A stretch of 64,000 bases of DNA from Flammeovirga aprica JL-4 (GTDB lineage Bacteria > Bacteroidota > Bacteroidia > Cytophagales > Flammeovirgaceae), in assembly GCF_012844305.1 (NCBI RefSeq), contig NZ_JABANE010000014.1, forward strand, positions 42,487 to 106,486, in the 5' to 3' direction. A model generated the notes under the pieces. The model saw nothing but the letters and a program-made list of their open reading frames with translations. It ran no database searches and was not told the DNA's origin. The position numbers and the translations under genes were made by a program. Shown piece by piece: positions 37,133 to 46,903 of this stretch. The number at the start of each line of letters is the position of its first letter. Within the stretch, counting starts at the first letter, position 1.

Positions 37133-38260
37133 ATGTCTCGTAAACATCTTATCACTATTGTAGGCATTATCGTTCTTATAGGCGTCGCTAGCTTCAGTTC
37201 GTATACAATGCTCAAGAACAAGCCTGTTCCCGCTAAAGGTATTAAGAAAGAGAAAGTGTTATCTATCAAAGCTGAAAAAGCGAATTTTGTTACAGTAGAA
37301 AATAATCAGACCTATCACGGTAGAGTCAATGCAGCGAAAACATACATTCTTTCTACGGAAGTTGCCGGAAGAATTATGAATACTAATGTTGCATTAAAAG
37401 AAGGTAATACGTTTAGAAAAGGACAAAAATTAGTACATATTTTCAGCAGTGACATTGAAGCTACATTAAAATCTCAGAAAAGTAGTTTTATGAATACAAT
37501 TGCTTCCATCCTTCCAGATATTAAAATTGATTATAAAGCTGAATATGAGAAATGGTATGGTTTCTTTAAGCAAGTAAATATTGCTGAACCCCTTCCTGCA
37601 CTTCCTACTATCAACTCTGATCAAGAGCGTTTATTCTTAGCTTCAAGAAATTTGATTACAGAATATTACTCTATCAAACAATCAGAAATCAACCTTGCTA
37701 AATATAATATTTATGCCCCTTTCAACGGTACATTCAAATCAGTTCGTTTAGAAGCGGGTTCTATTGCTTCGCCAGGAGCGGAAATTGGGATCATCAGCCA
37801 AACGGATGCATTAGAAGTGATTGTAGAGGTTGAACCTAAAAATGCGAAGTGGATCAAATCAGGTGATAAAGTAAATGTGGTAACCGAATCTGAAGATCAT
37901 TCTGCTATTACTGGAAAAGTGATTCGTAAAGCGAAAATTGTTGACCCACAATCTCAGACTATTAAAATCTATGTTAGAATCAGTCCTAAAAGCAATGACA
38001 TGATTTATGAAGGGCAGTTTGTATATGTGGAATTTAAAGGAGGCGAATTAAAAGATGTAGTAGAGTTACCAAGAGAGGCTATTACGGATTCTAAATTCAT
38101 TTTTGTGGTACAAGACCACCAATTAAAGCAGAAAGAAATTGACATCATCAAAACAAATGGTGATAGCTATTATATCAAAGGTGTTTCTTCTGATGACGTG
38201 ATCGTAACCGAATCCGTTTTCAATGGAAAAGAAGGAATGAAAGTAAATATCAGAAGCTAA
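37133..38260 (+). CDS. RND efflux periplasmic adaptor (HlyD/MFP family)
   Basis: This adaptor bridges the inner-membrane RND pump and the TolC-like channel. It has an N-terminal signal-anchor (about 8-26, IVGIIVLIGVASFSSYTML), a lipoyl-like half motif with VAGRIMNTNVALKEGNTFRK near residue 80, a helical hairpin (110-180), the second half with NIYAPFNGTFKSVRLEAGS near 195, and beta-barrel and membrane-proximal domains (to 375). It is the first gene of a three-gene efflux operon. It is divergent from the histidine kinase; the gap holds the palindrome TTTATCGATAAA at 36966-36977. Confidence 0.92.
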   Translation: MSRKHLITIVGIIVLIGVASFSSYTMLKNKPVPAKGIKKEKVLSIKAEKANFVTVENNQTYHGRVNAAKTYILSTEVAGRIMNTNVALKEGNTFRKGQKLVHIFSSDIEATLKSQKSSFMNTIASILPDIKIDYKAEYEKWYGFFKQVNIAEPLPALPTINSDQERLFLASRNLITEYYSIKQSEINLAKYNIYAPFNGTFKSVRLEAGSIASPGAEIGIISQTDALEVIVEVEPKNAKWIKSGDKVNVVTESEDHSAITGKVIRKAKIVDPQSQTIKIYVRISPKSNDMIYEGQFVYVEFKGGELKDVVELPREAITDSKFIFVVQDHQLKQKEIDIIKTNGDSYYIKGVSSDDVIVTESVFNGKEGMKVNIRS

Positions 38261-38282
38261 TCACTACGCATTATAATCCAAT

Positions 38283-41200
38283 ATGAAAAAGCTTATCACA
38301 ACATTTGTGGAGAAACCTTTCTATGCACATATGTCATTACTTCTTATCGTTTTGTTAGGAGGTATTGCCACTTACAGCATGAGAAAGGCGTCTTTCCCGC
38401 TTATCGAATCACGTATCATTACAGTATCTGTAATGTATCAAGGTGCTTCTCCAAAAGAAATGGACGAGGGAGTAACTACCTTGATTGAAAATGAAATCAG
38501 AGGTATTCCTGGTATTAAAGAAACCCGTTCCGTTTCTGCAGAAAATATGGCTACGGTAACAGTCACTACTGAAGCCAAAGCAGATATTGATGAGGTACTA
38601 ACGGATGTAAAAAATGCAGTAGATGGTATTTCTAACTTCCCTGCCGGTGCTGAAAAGCCTTCGGTTTCGAAAACAAGAGCCACAACAAGTGCGATGTTTT
38701 TGGACCTTAAAGGTGATAATTTAAGAGATCTGAAAAACTATGCACAACGTATAGAAGATGATTTCCTAGCTTCTGGTAAGATCTCTCAGATTGCCATTTC
38801 AGGTTTTCCAAATACAGAGATTTCGGTAGAAGTGGATGAAGATTTATTACGCCGTTACAACATCAGTATTGACGATATCAAAACTGCTATTTCAAATAAC
38901 AACCTTGATATAACGGGTGGTACTATCAAGAATGAAAGAGAAGAAATTGCGGTATTAGCAAGATACCGTTCTTCTGATCCTGAAGATATAAAAGATATTG
39001 TAGTAAGAGCTACAGCAGATGGACGTGTAATTAAAGTAGGTGATTTAGCTAATGTGCATTACCAATTTGCAGATGTTCCAAATGCGGTTTGGATGAATGG
39101 TAAAAATGCTATTTCAATTCAAATCAGTAAACTACATACAGAAGATTTACAAAATATTTCGGAGTACATCAATGAGTACAAAGAAGAGTTTAACGCTTCA
39201 CATGATGATGCTGAATTGATTATTGGTTTCGATTTCCTTTCAGTTGTAAATACACGTTTAGATACATTGGTTGAAAATGGCCTATTAGGTATTATCCTGG
39301 TAGTAATCACCCTTTCATTGTTCTTAAGTTTCCGCCTATCATTATGGGTAGCTTGGGGTATTCCATCATCTTTCCTTGGCATGTTTATTTTTGCCAGTAT
39401 GCTGGGTGTTACATTAAACATGATCTCCCTTTTCGGCATGATCTTGATTATTGGTATCCTTGTGGACGATGGTATCGTAATCGGTGAAAACATCTTTACA
39501 CATTATGAAATGGGTAAGTCTCCAATCAACGCCGCTATTGATGGTACGATGGAGGTAATCCCTGCCGTATTTACATCAGTATCTACAACGATCATCGCCT
39601 TTTTCCCATTCCTGTTCTTAGAATCTGGATTAGAAATGATGGCAGAAATGGCACTGGTGGTGATTCTCTGTTTATTGTTCTCACTTTTTGAAGGAATGTT
39701 CCTTTTACCTGCTCACGTGAGTTCACCAAAGGTATTAACACCAAGAAAAGATAAATCAAAATTCAATAAAGTACGTAAAGCACTCGACAGTGTGATCTTT
39801 ACTTTCAGAGATAAACTTTATGTACCAGTTCTTAAGTTTTTACTAGATCACAAATGGTTTGGACTTTCAATTCCTGCTGCCGCGATTATTATTACAGTGG
39901 GTTTAATTGGAGGTAGAGTGATTGAATTGACATTCTTCCCTTCTCCTCCCGGTGACTTCTTTAATATTGACTTGGCTTTAAAACCTGGTATTCATCAAGA
40001 CACTACAAAAACGTATTTGATGCGTTATGAAGATGCCGTATGGGAAGCAAATGAGGCATTGAAGAAAGAATATGATACAGATTTCGAATTCTTTGAACAT
40101 ACATTTGTGAGTTTAGGTAGTGCCTTCAGTGGTTCTGAAAGTGGCACACACACCGGTTCGGTTTTCGTAATTATGGAAGACCTGACTGACTCCCCTATCG
40201 ATGCTTCTACCATCAAAGCAAAAGTAAACGAAATCATTGGTGAAGAACCTACAGCTCGTAAACTTTCTGTTGGTGCCAACAACATGTGGGGTGCTCCGGT
40301 ATCCATCAGTTTGCTAGGGTATAATTATGAAGAACTAGAAGAAGCGTCTGAATACCTTAAAGCAGAATTGAACGAGCATACTTCCCTTTACAATGTGATG
40401 GACAACAATCAGATTGGTGGGCAGGAAATTCGTTTACGTCTGAAACCAAAGGCTTATGCATTAGGCTTTACAGAGGCTTCATTGATGTCTCAAGTAAGAA
40501 ATGGTTTCTTTGGTGCTGAAGCACAACGTTTGCAAGTCAATAAAGATGAAATCAGAATTTATGTAAGATATAAGAAAGAGAACCGAAGTACGTTGGGTGA
40601 TCTTGAAAGAATGCGTATCCGTACTGTTGAAGGTTTATATCCTCTTTCATTATTGGCTGATTTTAATGTAACTCGTGGACCTGTTGCTATTAACCATTAC
40701 AATGGAGAAAAGGAAATAAAAGTAGACGCTTACATGCTGAATGCTCAAGATCCTGTTATTCCAATTATTGAAGATTTAGAAAAAACGGTATTGCCAGAAA
40801 TGGGTGGCTTGTTCTCTTCTGTAAGATATGAATATCAAGGGCAATTGAAGAGTTCAAAAGAAGATTCTCAAGAATTAGTCAATACATACGCCATTGCCTT
40901 CTTATTGATCATTATGATTTTAATGTTGCACTTCCGCTCATTCACTCAGGCCGGAATTGTATTAGCCATGATTCCTCTAGGTATTATTGGTGCAATGTGG
41001 GGACACGGTATTGAAGGACAGACGATCTCAATGTTCAGTATGTTGGGTATGGTAGCACTTTCAGGTACTATTATCAATGACGCAGTAGTTTACCTTTCAA
41101 AATTCAATCAGGATTTACTTTCAGGAATGAAATTCGATGATGCCTTAATCAACGCCGGTAAATCAAGATTCAGACCGATCCTATTGACTACGCTGACAAC

Positions 41201-41498
41201 TACTATTGGGCTTTACCCAATGATCTTGGAAACTTCACCACAATCAAGATTCCTTGTTCCTGTAGCCATCTCATTGGCTTACGGTATCATGATCGGTACA
41301 GTCTTCATCTTAACTATACTCCCTGTTTTGATCAAAGTGATCAATGATGCAAGAAGAGGTAAAAAATGGATTTTAACAGGTAAAAAGCCTTCAAGAGAAG
41401 AAGTGGAAAATGTCTTTACTGAAATTGAAGCATCAAAAGCAATGAAGGCAAAAGATGTACAACAGATAGAAAACATCAAAGCACTAGAGACCTATTAG
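38283..41498 (+). CDS. RND multidrug efflux permease (AcrB/MexB-like)
   Basis: This is a proton-driven inner-membrane pump of 1071 residues, normal for the hydrophobe/amphiphile efflux family. It shows the two-fold RND layout with twelve membrane helices and two large periplasmic loops. Visible motifs are the N-terminal VEKPFYAHMSLLLIVLLGGI and the proton-relay acidic pair in TM4 (GILVDDGIVIGENIF). The second repeat has LGMVALSGTIINDAVVYLSK, and PILLTTLTTTIGLYPMIL lies near the end. It lies 22 bases after the adaptor gene. Substrates cannot be inferred. Confidence 0.95.
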   Translation: MKKLITTFVEKPFYAHMSLLLIVLLGGIATYSMRKASFPLIESRIITVSVMYQGASPKEMDEGVTTLIENEIRGIPGIKETRSVSAENMATVTVTTEAKADIDEVLTDVKNAVDGISNFPAGAEKPSVSKTRATTSAMFLDLKGDNLRDLKNYAQRIEDDFLASGKISQIAISGFPNTEISVEVDEDLLRRYNISIDDIKTAISNNNLDITGGTIKNEREEIAVLARYRSSDPEDIKDIVVRATADGRVIKVGDLANVHYQFADVPNAVWMNGKNAISIQISKLHTEDLQNISEYINEYKEEFNASHDDAELIIGFDFLSVVNTRLDTLVENGLLGIILVVITLSLFLSFRLSLWVAWGIPSSFLGMFIFASMLGVTLNMISLFGMILIIGILVDDGIVIGENIFTHYEMGKSPINAAIDGTMEVIPAVFTSVSTTIIAFFPFLFLESGLEMMAEMALVVILCLLFSLFEGMFLLPAHVSSPKVLTPRKDKSKFNKVRKALDSVIFTFRDKLYVPVLKFLLDHKWFGLSIPAAAIIITVGLIGGRVIELTFFPSPPGDFFNIDLALKPGIHQDTTKTYLMRYEDAVWEANEALKKEYDTDFEFFEHTFVSLGSAFSGSESGTHTGSVFVIMEDLTDSPIDASTIKAKVNEIIGEEPTARKLSVGANNMWGAPVSISLLGYNYEELEEASEYLKAELNEHTSLYNVMDNNQIGGQEIRLRLKPKAYALGFTEASLMSQVRNGFFGAEAQRLQVNKDEIRIYVRYKKENRSTLGDLERMRIRTVEGLYPLSLLADFNVTRGPVAINHYNGEKEIKVDAYMLNAQDPVIPIIEDLEKTVLPEMGGLFSSVRYEYQGQLKSSKEDSQELVNTYAIAFLLIIMILMLHFRSFTQAGIVLAMIPLGIIGAMWGHGIEGQTISMFSMLGMVALSGTIINDAVVYLSKFNQDLLSGMKFDDALINAGKSRFRPILLTTLTTTIGLYPMILETSPQSRFLVPVAISLAYGIMIGTVFILTILPVLIKVINDARRGKKWILTGKKPSREEVENVFTEIEASKAMKAKDVQQIENIKALETY

Positions 41499-41510
41499 AT
41501 CAAAAGATAT

Positions 41511-41540
41511 TCCCTGCTTGAATTCAATTTCAAGCAGGGA
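41511..41540 (+). other. intercistronic stem-loop between RND pump and TolC genes
   Basis: TCCCTGCTTGAA (41511-41522) and TTCAAGCAGGGA (41529-41540) form a perfect 12-bp stem with a 6-nt loop. No T-tract follows on the plus strand (TAAAAGAAAATG). It therefore looks more like an mRNA stability or processing element than a terminator. It ends about 9 bases before the TolC start. Confidence 0.7.
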
Positions 41541-41549
41541 TAAAAGAAA

Positions 41550-42881
41550 ATGATAATGAAAAATATATTTATTTCGGCACTTTTGTTTCTGTTTACTTTT
41601 TCTCAGGTAACAGCTCAAGAACAAGAGGAAGTCGTTGCACAAACAATCACATTGAGCTTAGCGGATGCTATTGCTCAAGGTTTGGAGAACAATTATTCCA
41701 TCCGTATTGAAGCACAAAATGTGGAAATTGCCAAAACCAATAATACATTGGAAAACGCAGGTCTATTTCCATCACTTAGTGTCAATACAGGCTGGAATCA
41801 TCAATGGTCACAAGCATTAGGTTCTAGTTTAGGAAGTATTACACCCGATGTAAAAACACAGTTTACCATCTTCAATGGCTTCCAAGTGTGGATCAATAAG
41901 GCTCAATTGGAAGAACTGCAACACTTCTCTGAAGGTAATGCTCAAATTGTCATTGAAAATACTATCAAAGACATTATTGTTGGGTATTATGAGGCGTTGC
42001 TAGAACAAAATAGATTAGAAGTCGCTCAACGTTTAGCACAGCTATCACAAGAGCGTTATGATTATACTAATTCACAAAAAGAATTAGGACAAAAAGTAAC
42101 CTATGATGTTTTGCAGGCTAAAGTAGCTTGGTTTGAGGATAGAAAAACAGCTTTGGAACAAAAAAATATCTTACAGGTAAAACTTCGTGAATTGAATTTT
42201 ATCATGGGTGTGCCTGAAGCAGAACAAGTATTTTATAACCTCACAGAAGATTTTGAAGCAGTAGAAAAAGATTATATACTGCAAGATTTGATTGAGAGAT
42301 TGAATGCTGACAACTCTACTTTAAAGAATCAGTATGTCAATCAAATTATCAAACAAAAAGACATAGAATTAGCAAAAGCCGCTTTTATGCCTCAAGTGAC
42401 AGGTAATGCAAGTATTAATTATACAGATCAATATGTTGTAGGCAGTGGAATTCCAAACTTTATGGTTGATGGTATCAATGGCTCTGTAGGTGTTACACTT
42501 TCTCTTCCTATATATATGGGAGGAAGCAGAAGAAGAGCCAAGCAGATTGCCACTATCAACAAGCAAATTGCAGATATCGAAACCGCTCAAATGTCGCATA
42601 GTTTAAATAATCAAATGATGCAGGTCTATGATACTTATGTTCTTCAAAGAGAGATTTTAGATCTTGCGGAAGAGCAAGTAGCCACAGCACAATTAAACTT
42701 AGATATGTCAACTGAAAGATATAGAAACGGACAAATTAACTCCTTTAACCTTCGTGATGTTCAGATTCAATATTTGAATGCACAAAACTCTCGTTTGTCA
42801 GCCATCTTTAACTTGATAGCTACAAACACAGAGATCGTTAGATTGACCGGAGGTATTGTTGATGCTTACGGTAATCAGTAA
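41550..42881 (+). CDS. TolC-family outer-membrane efflux protein
   Basis: This is the outer-membrane exit duct of the RND system. The signal peptide ends FSQVTAQ; the start may be the ATG at 41550 or 41556. Two OEP repeats of long helices are visible: first SLADAIAQGLENNYSIRIEA, then the C-terminal repeat with IELAKAAFMPQVTGNASINY and QMMQVYDTYVLQREILDLAE. The closing STERYRNGQINSFNLRDVQI is typical. The length of 443 fits. It is the third gene of the operon and is followed by a strong terminator. Confidence 0.93.
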   Translation: MIMKNIFISALLFLFTFSQVTAQEQEEVVAQTITLSLADAIAQGLENNYSIRIEAQNVEIAKTNNTLENAGLFPSLSVNTGWNHQWSQALGSSLGSITPDVKTQFTIFNGFQVWINKAQLEELQHFSEGNAQIVIENTIKDIIVGYYEALLEQNRLEVAQRLAQLSQERYDYTNSQKELGQKVTYDVLQAKVAWFEDRKTALEQKNILQVKLRELNFIMGVPEAEQVFYNLTEDFEAVEKDYILQDLIERLNADNSTLKNQYVNQIIKQKDIELAKAAFMPQVTGNASINYTDQYVVGSGIPNFMVDGINGSVGVTLSLPIYMGGSRRRAKQIATINKQIADIETAQMSHSLNNQMMQVYDTYVLQREILDLAEEQVATAQLNLDMSTERYRNGQINSFNLRDVQIQYLNAQNSRLSAIFNLIATNTEIVRLTGGIVDAYGNQ

Positions 42882-42901
42882 AATTTAGATTGATTTATTT
42901 T

Positions 42902-42934
42902 AAATCCCAATCAGTTCTGGTTGGGATTTTTTTG
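42902..42934 (+). terminator. intrinsic terminator of the efflux operon
   Basis: AAATCCCAA (42902-42910) pairs with TTGGGATTT (42921-42929), followed by TTTTG. Confidence 0.88.
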
Positions 42935-42939
42935 TACCC

Positions 42940-43100
42940 TAAGTACTAAGCCAAAAATAAATGATAATTAATTCTTAGTTATTTTTTGTGAATACAACGC
43001 TCAAAAACGTATAAATAGTGGTTCTATTTAAAGTTTTTGAAAGGCAGTAATCGGAAAAAATAATATGAATTAGTGTTATATAATTTTGTCTTAGTACTTA
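42940..43100. repeat. TAAGTAC-ended element, copy 2, with 11-bp terminal inverted repeats
   Basis: TAAGTACTAAG (42940-42950) and CTTAGTACTTA (43090-43100) are perfect terminal inverted repeats 161 bp apart. Imperfect symmetry continues inwards (CAAAAATAAAT, TAATTC). The right end includes the tspO stop codon. Together with 6463-6523 this gives four related ends in the window, so it is a dispersed repeat, possibly MITE-like. Confidence 0.6.
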
Positions 43101-43553
43101 GTTGTAAATAACCACATAAGCATTGAGAGAAGTTGCAATATTAATCCACACAAAATAAGGAATAATCAGTAATGACCACCATCGTAGAGCTTTGAAGTAA
43201 CTGATAAGATAAACATAAATCAAAGCAGTAAGTGCTAGGATAATCACCAAACCGAAAATTGTATTTCTATAATAGAAGAAAATAGGATTCCAACTGATAT
43301 TAAGAATCACTTGTGCAACGTAAAGCAGAATAAATACAGATCTATTTTCCTTTTTATAGAGCAAAGCTAAATAAACTGAAAAAGTAATCATTATTGAAGT
43401 CCAAGCAAAACCAAATACCCATCCCGGAGGAGTCCATGGTGCTTTATTCATTTGCTGATACCACTCTGAAGGCACACCATCACCAGTAAAAAATCCACCT
43501 ATTGCTAACCCTAAAAAATTAATGACCAAAAATAAAATAACTCTAATCCACAT
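43098..43553 (-). CDS. tspO: TspO/MBR family tryptophan-rich sensory protein
   Basis: TspO is a five-helix membrane protein that binds porphyrins and related ligands and is linked to stress or light responses in bacteria. Diagnostic stretches are NKAPWTPPGWVFGFAWT, the ligand-pocket ILNISWNPIFFYYRNTIFG, and the C-terminal VWINIATSLNAYVVIYN. The length of 151 is typical. The stop codon lies inside the TAAGTAC repeat element. It is transcribed alone, divergent from a lipoprotein gene. Confidence 0.95.
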   Translation of the reverse strand: MWIRVILFLVINFLGLAIGGFFTGDGVPSEWYQQMNKAPWTPPGWVFGFAWTSIMITFSVYLALLYKKENRSVFILLYVAQVILNISWNPIFFYYRNTIFGLVIILALTALIYVYLISYFKALRWWSLLIIPYFVWINIATSLNAYVVIYN

Positions 43554-43784
43554 TTGATTTTCTATTAAAAGTTGAATACCACTTTAATAAATATCATAAC
43601 TCAAGTATTGTTTTAAATAGGGCATTAAAAAGTAGTTTTCATTTCAAAAAAAGCCTAAAAATGGAACTTATTGCATTAAAAGAAGTCTCTTAATAGGGAT
43701 TTAAAGAACTTTACACATTGTTGAAACCGATGACGCCCCTTCTCTGTTGAAGAAGTACAACAACCTGTTAGACCTAATTTTTTT

Positions 43785-44687
43785 ATGAAAAACCTAAAGC
43801 TACTTTTACTCGTTATTACACCCCTCATTGTAATGGCCTGCGATGTCATTAATGATGAAAAAAACTGTTCTTCAGCAACTGTACTTAGGCAATACAATGC
43901 CTTAGTCTATGACATTTCAGAAGCCGACAGTGCTGACTGCAAAGCGATTGCTAGTGCATTGGACTCTGCAATTGTTTTTATTGAGGATAATAAATCCTGT
44001 GTAATTAACTCTTTTTCTACAGCAGATAGTACACTTGATGCTGTTGCATTTATCAATTCCGAATTAGACAAGTGGAAAACATCAAGAGCACAGTATGATG
44101 AATGTGCCGGTTTAGCTGATATTGTCACAGACCCTTGTTCGGCGGAAGCTTTAGAAGAGGTAAAAGATGAATACAAAATAGCTTATTATGATGCTTATGA
44201 CAGTAGAAACTGTGACGACATACAGCAAGCCATCGATGCTTATATCGCATATATGGAAAATAATAAAAATTGTATTTCATCTTCATCATCTACAGCCGCT
44301 GTAAATGCTGAAATTGAGAATTTCGTTTATGCTAAGAAAATAATTACTGAAAGTAACTGTGATCCTGATGTCTTGAAAACATTTAGACTTTTCAGAACTA
44401 AAATGGATGTAACAGAAATGAGTTGTATTCAGGCCGCATCAGCTTTTGCCAATGCTGAAGGTCTTTATCAAGATGCTTTGAAAGATCAAAACTGTCATTC
44501 ATTAGTCTTAAATGCAGAATATATCATTGAGATCTACAATAACAAGTCTGAATGTTTGGTAGAGTTTATCGCTGAGGAATTTGATTTCAGTGAAGAGGAA
44601 GCAAGAAATGTTATCGAACAAAAAGTAAATATCATTACTCAAAATTTAGAGCTTACAAAAGCCAATTGCACCGGATTTGATGAATGA
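43785..44687 (+). CDS. lipoprotein with three cysteine-patterned repeats
   Basis: I do not recognise the family. It has a lipoprotein signal peptide ending LIVMAC (Cys19). The mature protein is mostly helical and contains three related units of about 75-80 residues, beginning near NCSSATVLRQYN, PCSAEALEEVKD and NCDPDVLKTFRL. Each has one Cys at the start, one about 20-25 residues later (ADCKAI, NCDDIQ, SCIQAA) and one about 20 further (NKSCVI, NKNCIS, DQNCHS). The regular spacing suggests disulphide-linked helices in the envelope. Function is unknown. A strong terminator follows at 44835. Confidence 0.75.
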   Translation: MKNLKLLLLVITPLIVMACDVINDEKNCSSATVLRQYNALVYDISEADSADCKAIASALDSAIVFIEDNKSCVINSFSTADSTLDAVAFINSELDKWKTSRAQYDECAGLADIVTDPCSAEALEEVKDEYKIAYYDAYDSRNCDDIQQAIDAYIAYMENNKNCISSSSSTAAVNAEIENFVYAKKIITESNCDPDVLKTFRLFRTKMDVTEMSCIQAASAFANAEGLYQDALKDQNCHSLVLNAEYIIEIYNNKSECLVEFIAEEFDFSEEEARNVIEQKVNIITQNLELTKANCTGFDE

Positions 44688-44834
44688 GTAAGATTGAAGT
44701 AATTTTCTATTGAATTTAATCTATAATAAGTGTTACCGCACTAGCTTTTGGTTATTTTTTTCAGTATTTTTATTATAGATAAAAAATTAAAAGCTCGATT
44801 GGTATTACAGGTGCATAGTAGACCAATGTGAGTG

Positions 44835-44863
44835 GCCTTCCAAGCAATTGGAAGGCTTTTTTA
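44835..44863 (+). terminator. intrinsic terminator after the Cys-repeat lipoprotein
   Basis: GCCTTCCAA (44835-44843) and TTGGAAGGC (44848-44856) form a perfect 9-bp stem with a GCAA tetraloop, followed by TTTTTTATT. Further upstream, ATCTATAATAA (44719-44729) and TTATTATAGAT (44770-44780) are an additional inverted pair of unclear role. Confidence 0.9.
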
Positions 44864-46225
44864 TTACCCGTTATTCACTAGGTTCTTAGCCCATTTACCA
44901 GAATTCTTTCTCCATAAATAAAGTGCTAATCGCAAGTATTCTTCTAAAGATACTACGATATAAACCCAGAAGATAGAAAGGTCAAAAACGAAAGCTGCTA
45001 AAATACCAAGCGGAATGGAGAAGATCCAAGTACTGAACATTCCCAACCCTGTTGTAAATTTGGTATCACCTCCTGATCGTAAAACTCCCGCTGCAAGTAT
45101 AAAATTGGACATTTTACATGGCAATAGAAAAGCAAAAATATAGCAGAGCTCAACTGTAACTAAAGCTACTTCATCCGTCACTTGATATAATTTGATATAT
45201 AATGGAGTAAGTAATGTAATCATGACAGCCACTATTAATGACGATATAACTGTCAACTTCAATAGTTTTGTTGCATATACTTTTGCCTTTAATATATTAT
45301 TCTGCCCTAATTGATATCCAATTACAATAGCCGCCGCTGAAGCCAATCCCATAAAGAAACCAATACTCAGCATCTGAAGAGGTAAAGTCATGGTCATCGC
45401 AGCAATATCAACCGTACCCATCTTACCATAAATCATGGAGTAACATGTTTCCCCAATTGCCCAAGACATATCTCCCAAAATCAAGGGTGCACTGACACTC
45501 AATAAAGGATAAATGGCAGATTTATCGAAATGGAAAAGATGACTCATTTTGACATTACCAGGGTAGTTTTCCCATTGCATAATTCCCCACAGTGCAATCG
45601 CTTCAACCCACATTGAAATCACAGTGGCCCACGCAGCTCCTTCCATTCCCATTGCGGGTACACCAAAGCCACCGAAAATCAGCCAGTAATTCACCACTGT
45701 ATTGACAATCACTTTGATAAAACTCAATTGCATCACCAATTTAGCTTTACCAATACTTCTTAAAGAAGAGCTATAGGCTGCACTCAATAAAATAGCAGGA
45801 AAACCCACCGCAACAATTTGCTGATAAAGCCCTCCATAATGGATTACTTCCTCATCATTTGAGAATAATGACAATACTTGAGATGGAAAAAGCACACTCA
45901 AGGCAATCCCTAATAGCATGACTAAAAAACCAATTTTCAGCAGGTCACCCACCAGAAAACTGATTTTATCTTTTTCTTTTTTGCCCCAATATTGAGCAAT
46001 AAAAACACCTGCTCCATTGGCTAGCCCCATCACTCCCACTGTATACACAAAGGTAAGCCGACCTCCTAGTCCAACTGAAGCGATAATTGTCTCTCCCAAT
46101 TGTCCTACCATCACTTGATCCACCATTCCCAAAGCATACTGTAAAAGACTTTGCATGGATATTGGCAACGCTACTTCCCAAACTTCTTTATAGAATTTCC
46201 TTTGATTGGCTTTTAATGACAACAT
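44864..46225 (-). CDS. MATE family efflux transporter
   Basis: This cation-coupled inner-membrane exporter of the MATE (NorM-like) group has 453 residues and about twelve helices in two homologous halves. The first half has PISMQSLLQYALGMVDQVMV and GLANGAGVFIAQYWGKKEKD. The second half has the matching APLILGDMSWAIGETCYSMI and SAAAIVIGYQLGQNNILKAK. Substrates are typically cationic drugs or organic cations but are not deducible here. It converges with the Cys-repeat lipoprotein. The Nudix gene upstream on the same strand is 99 bases away. Confidence 0.92.
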   Translation of the reverse strand: MLSLKANQRKFYKEVWEVALPISMQSLLQYALGMVDQVMVGQLGETIIASVGLGGRLTFVYTVGVMGLANGAGVFIAQYWGKKEKDKISFLVGDLLKIGFLVMLLGIALSVLFPSQVLSLFSNDEEVIHYGGLYQQIVAVGFPAILLSAAYSSSLRSIGKAKLVMQLSFIKVIVNTVVNYWLIFGGFGVPAMGMEGAAWATVISMWVEAIALWGIMQWENYPGNVKMSHLFHFDKSAIYPLLSVSAPLILGDMSWAIGETCYSMIYGKMGTVDIAAMTMTLPLQMLSIGFFMGLASAAAIVIGYQLGQNNILKAKVYATKLLKLTVISSLIVAVMITLLTPLYIKLYQVTDEVALVTVELCYIFAFLLPCKMSNFILAAGVLRSGGDTKFTTGLGMFSTWIFSIPLGILAAFVFDLSIFWVYIVVSLEEYLRLALYLWRKNSGKWAKNLVNNG

Positions 46226-46324
46226 GCTGTGTAGAAAAAATTGAGTGATTTTAAAAACGATGCAAAACTAAACGCTTAGAGAGAAAAAAGAGGATAAGTT
46301 GAGCTTTATTAAACAATGAAAAGA

Positions 46325-46903
46325 CTAAACTTTAGCATGCATTTTTGACAACATCACCCATTGCACAGCAATTAAGGACTTAGCATCTCTTATTTTATCT
46401 TGATGATATAAACGTACCATCTCATCAAAAGTAAACTTCACCACTCTGATGTCTTCTCCTTCAATAAGGTTGCCGCCTCCTTCTGAAACTTTTTGATCTA
46501 ATTCTGCAAAAAACAAAGCTACTTTCTCATTACATCCACCCGGAGTAGAGTAAAAAGTAGATAAATACTGTACATCTTTTAATGAATAACCGATCTCTTC
46601 CTCTGCTTCTCTGTGCAAAGCCTGTTCAGGAGTCTCACCTTCATCTACCATCCCTGCCATAATTTCCAACAACAGCCCATTAGGGTTCTTCTCCGTTAAA
46701 GTGGGTATTCTTATTTGCTCAACAAACCAGTATTTTTCTTCTTCAGCATGATAAAACAAACCTGCAATAGCTTCATTTCTCACCACTACTTCCCTTGACA
46801 TCTCGGCAGATCTTGTTCCGTTAAATTTTTGATGATCGAATTCTACAATATCTATTTTCAAAAAACCATCGTAGGCCCTAGAACGCTTTCTTATATTTAT
46901 CAT
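46325..46903 (-). CDS. Nudix hydrolase (ADP-ribose/GDP-sugar pyrophosphatase-like)
   Basis: The Nudix box is complete: GMVDEGETPEQALHREAEEE followed by IGY, matching Gx5Ex7REUxEExGU at about residues 100-122. The flanking AEMSREVVVRNEAIAGLFY and the downstream STFYSTPGGCNEKVALFFAE are typical of the YffH/NudK and NudF group. Those enzymes hydrolyse ADP-ribose, GDP-mannose or related nucleoside diphosphate sugars. The length of 192 fits. The exact substrate needs assay. It is a cytosolic protein of a single-gene unit upstream of the MATE gene. Confidence 0.88.
   Translation of the reverse strand: MINIRKRSRAYDGFLKIDIVEFDHQKFNGTRSAEMSREVVVRNEAIAGLFYHAEEEKYWFVEQIRIPTLTEKNPNGLLLEIMAGMVDEGETPEQALHREAEEEIGYSLKDVQYLSTFYSTPGGCNEKVALFFAELDQKVSEGGGNLIEGEDIRVVKFTFDEMVRLYHQDKIRDAKSLIAVQWVMLSKMHAKV

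Noticed and set aside
41511..41540. Terminator between the RND pump and TolC genes
   Set aside because: No T-tract follows the stem on the coding strand, and the genes form a functional operon.
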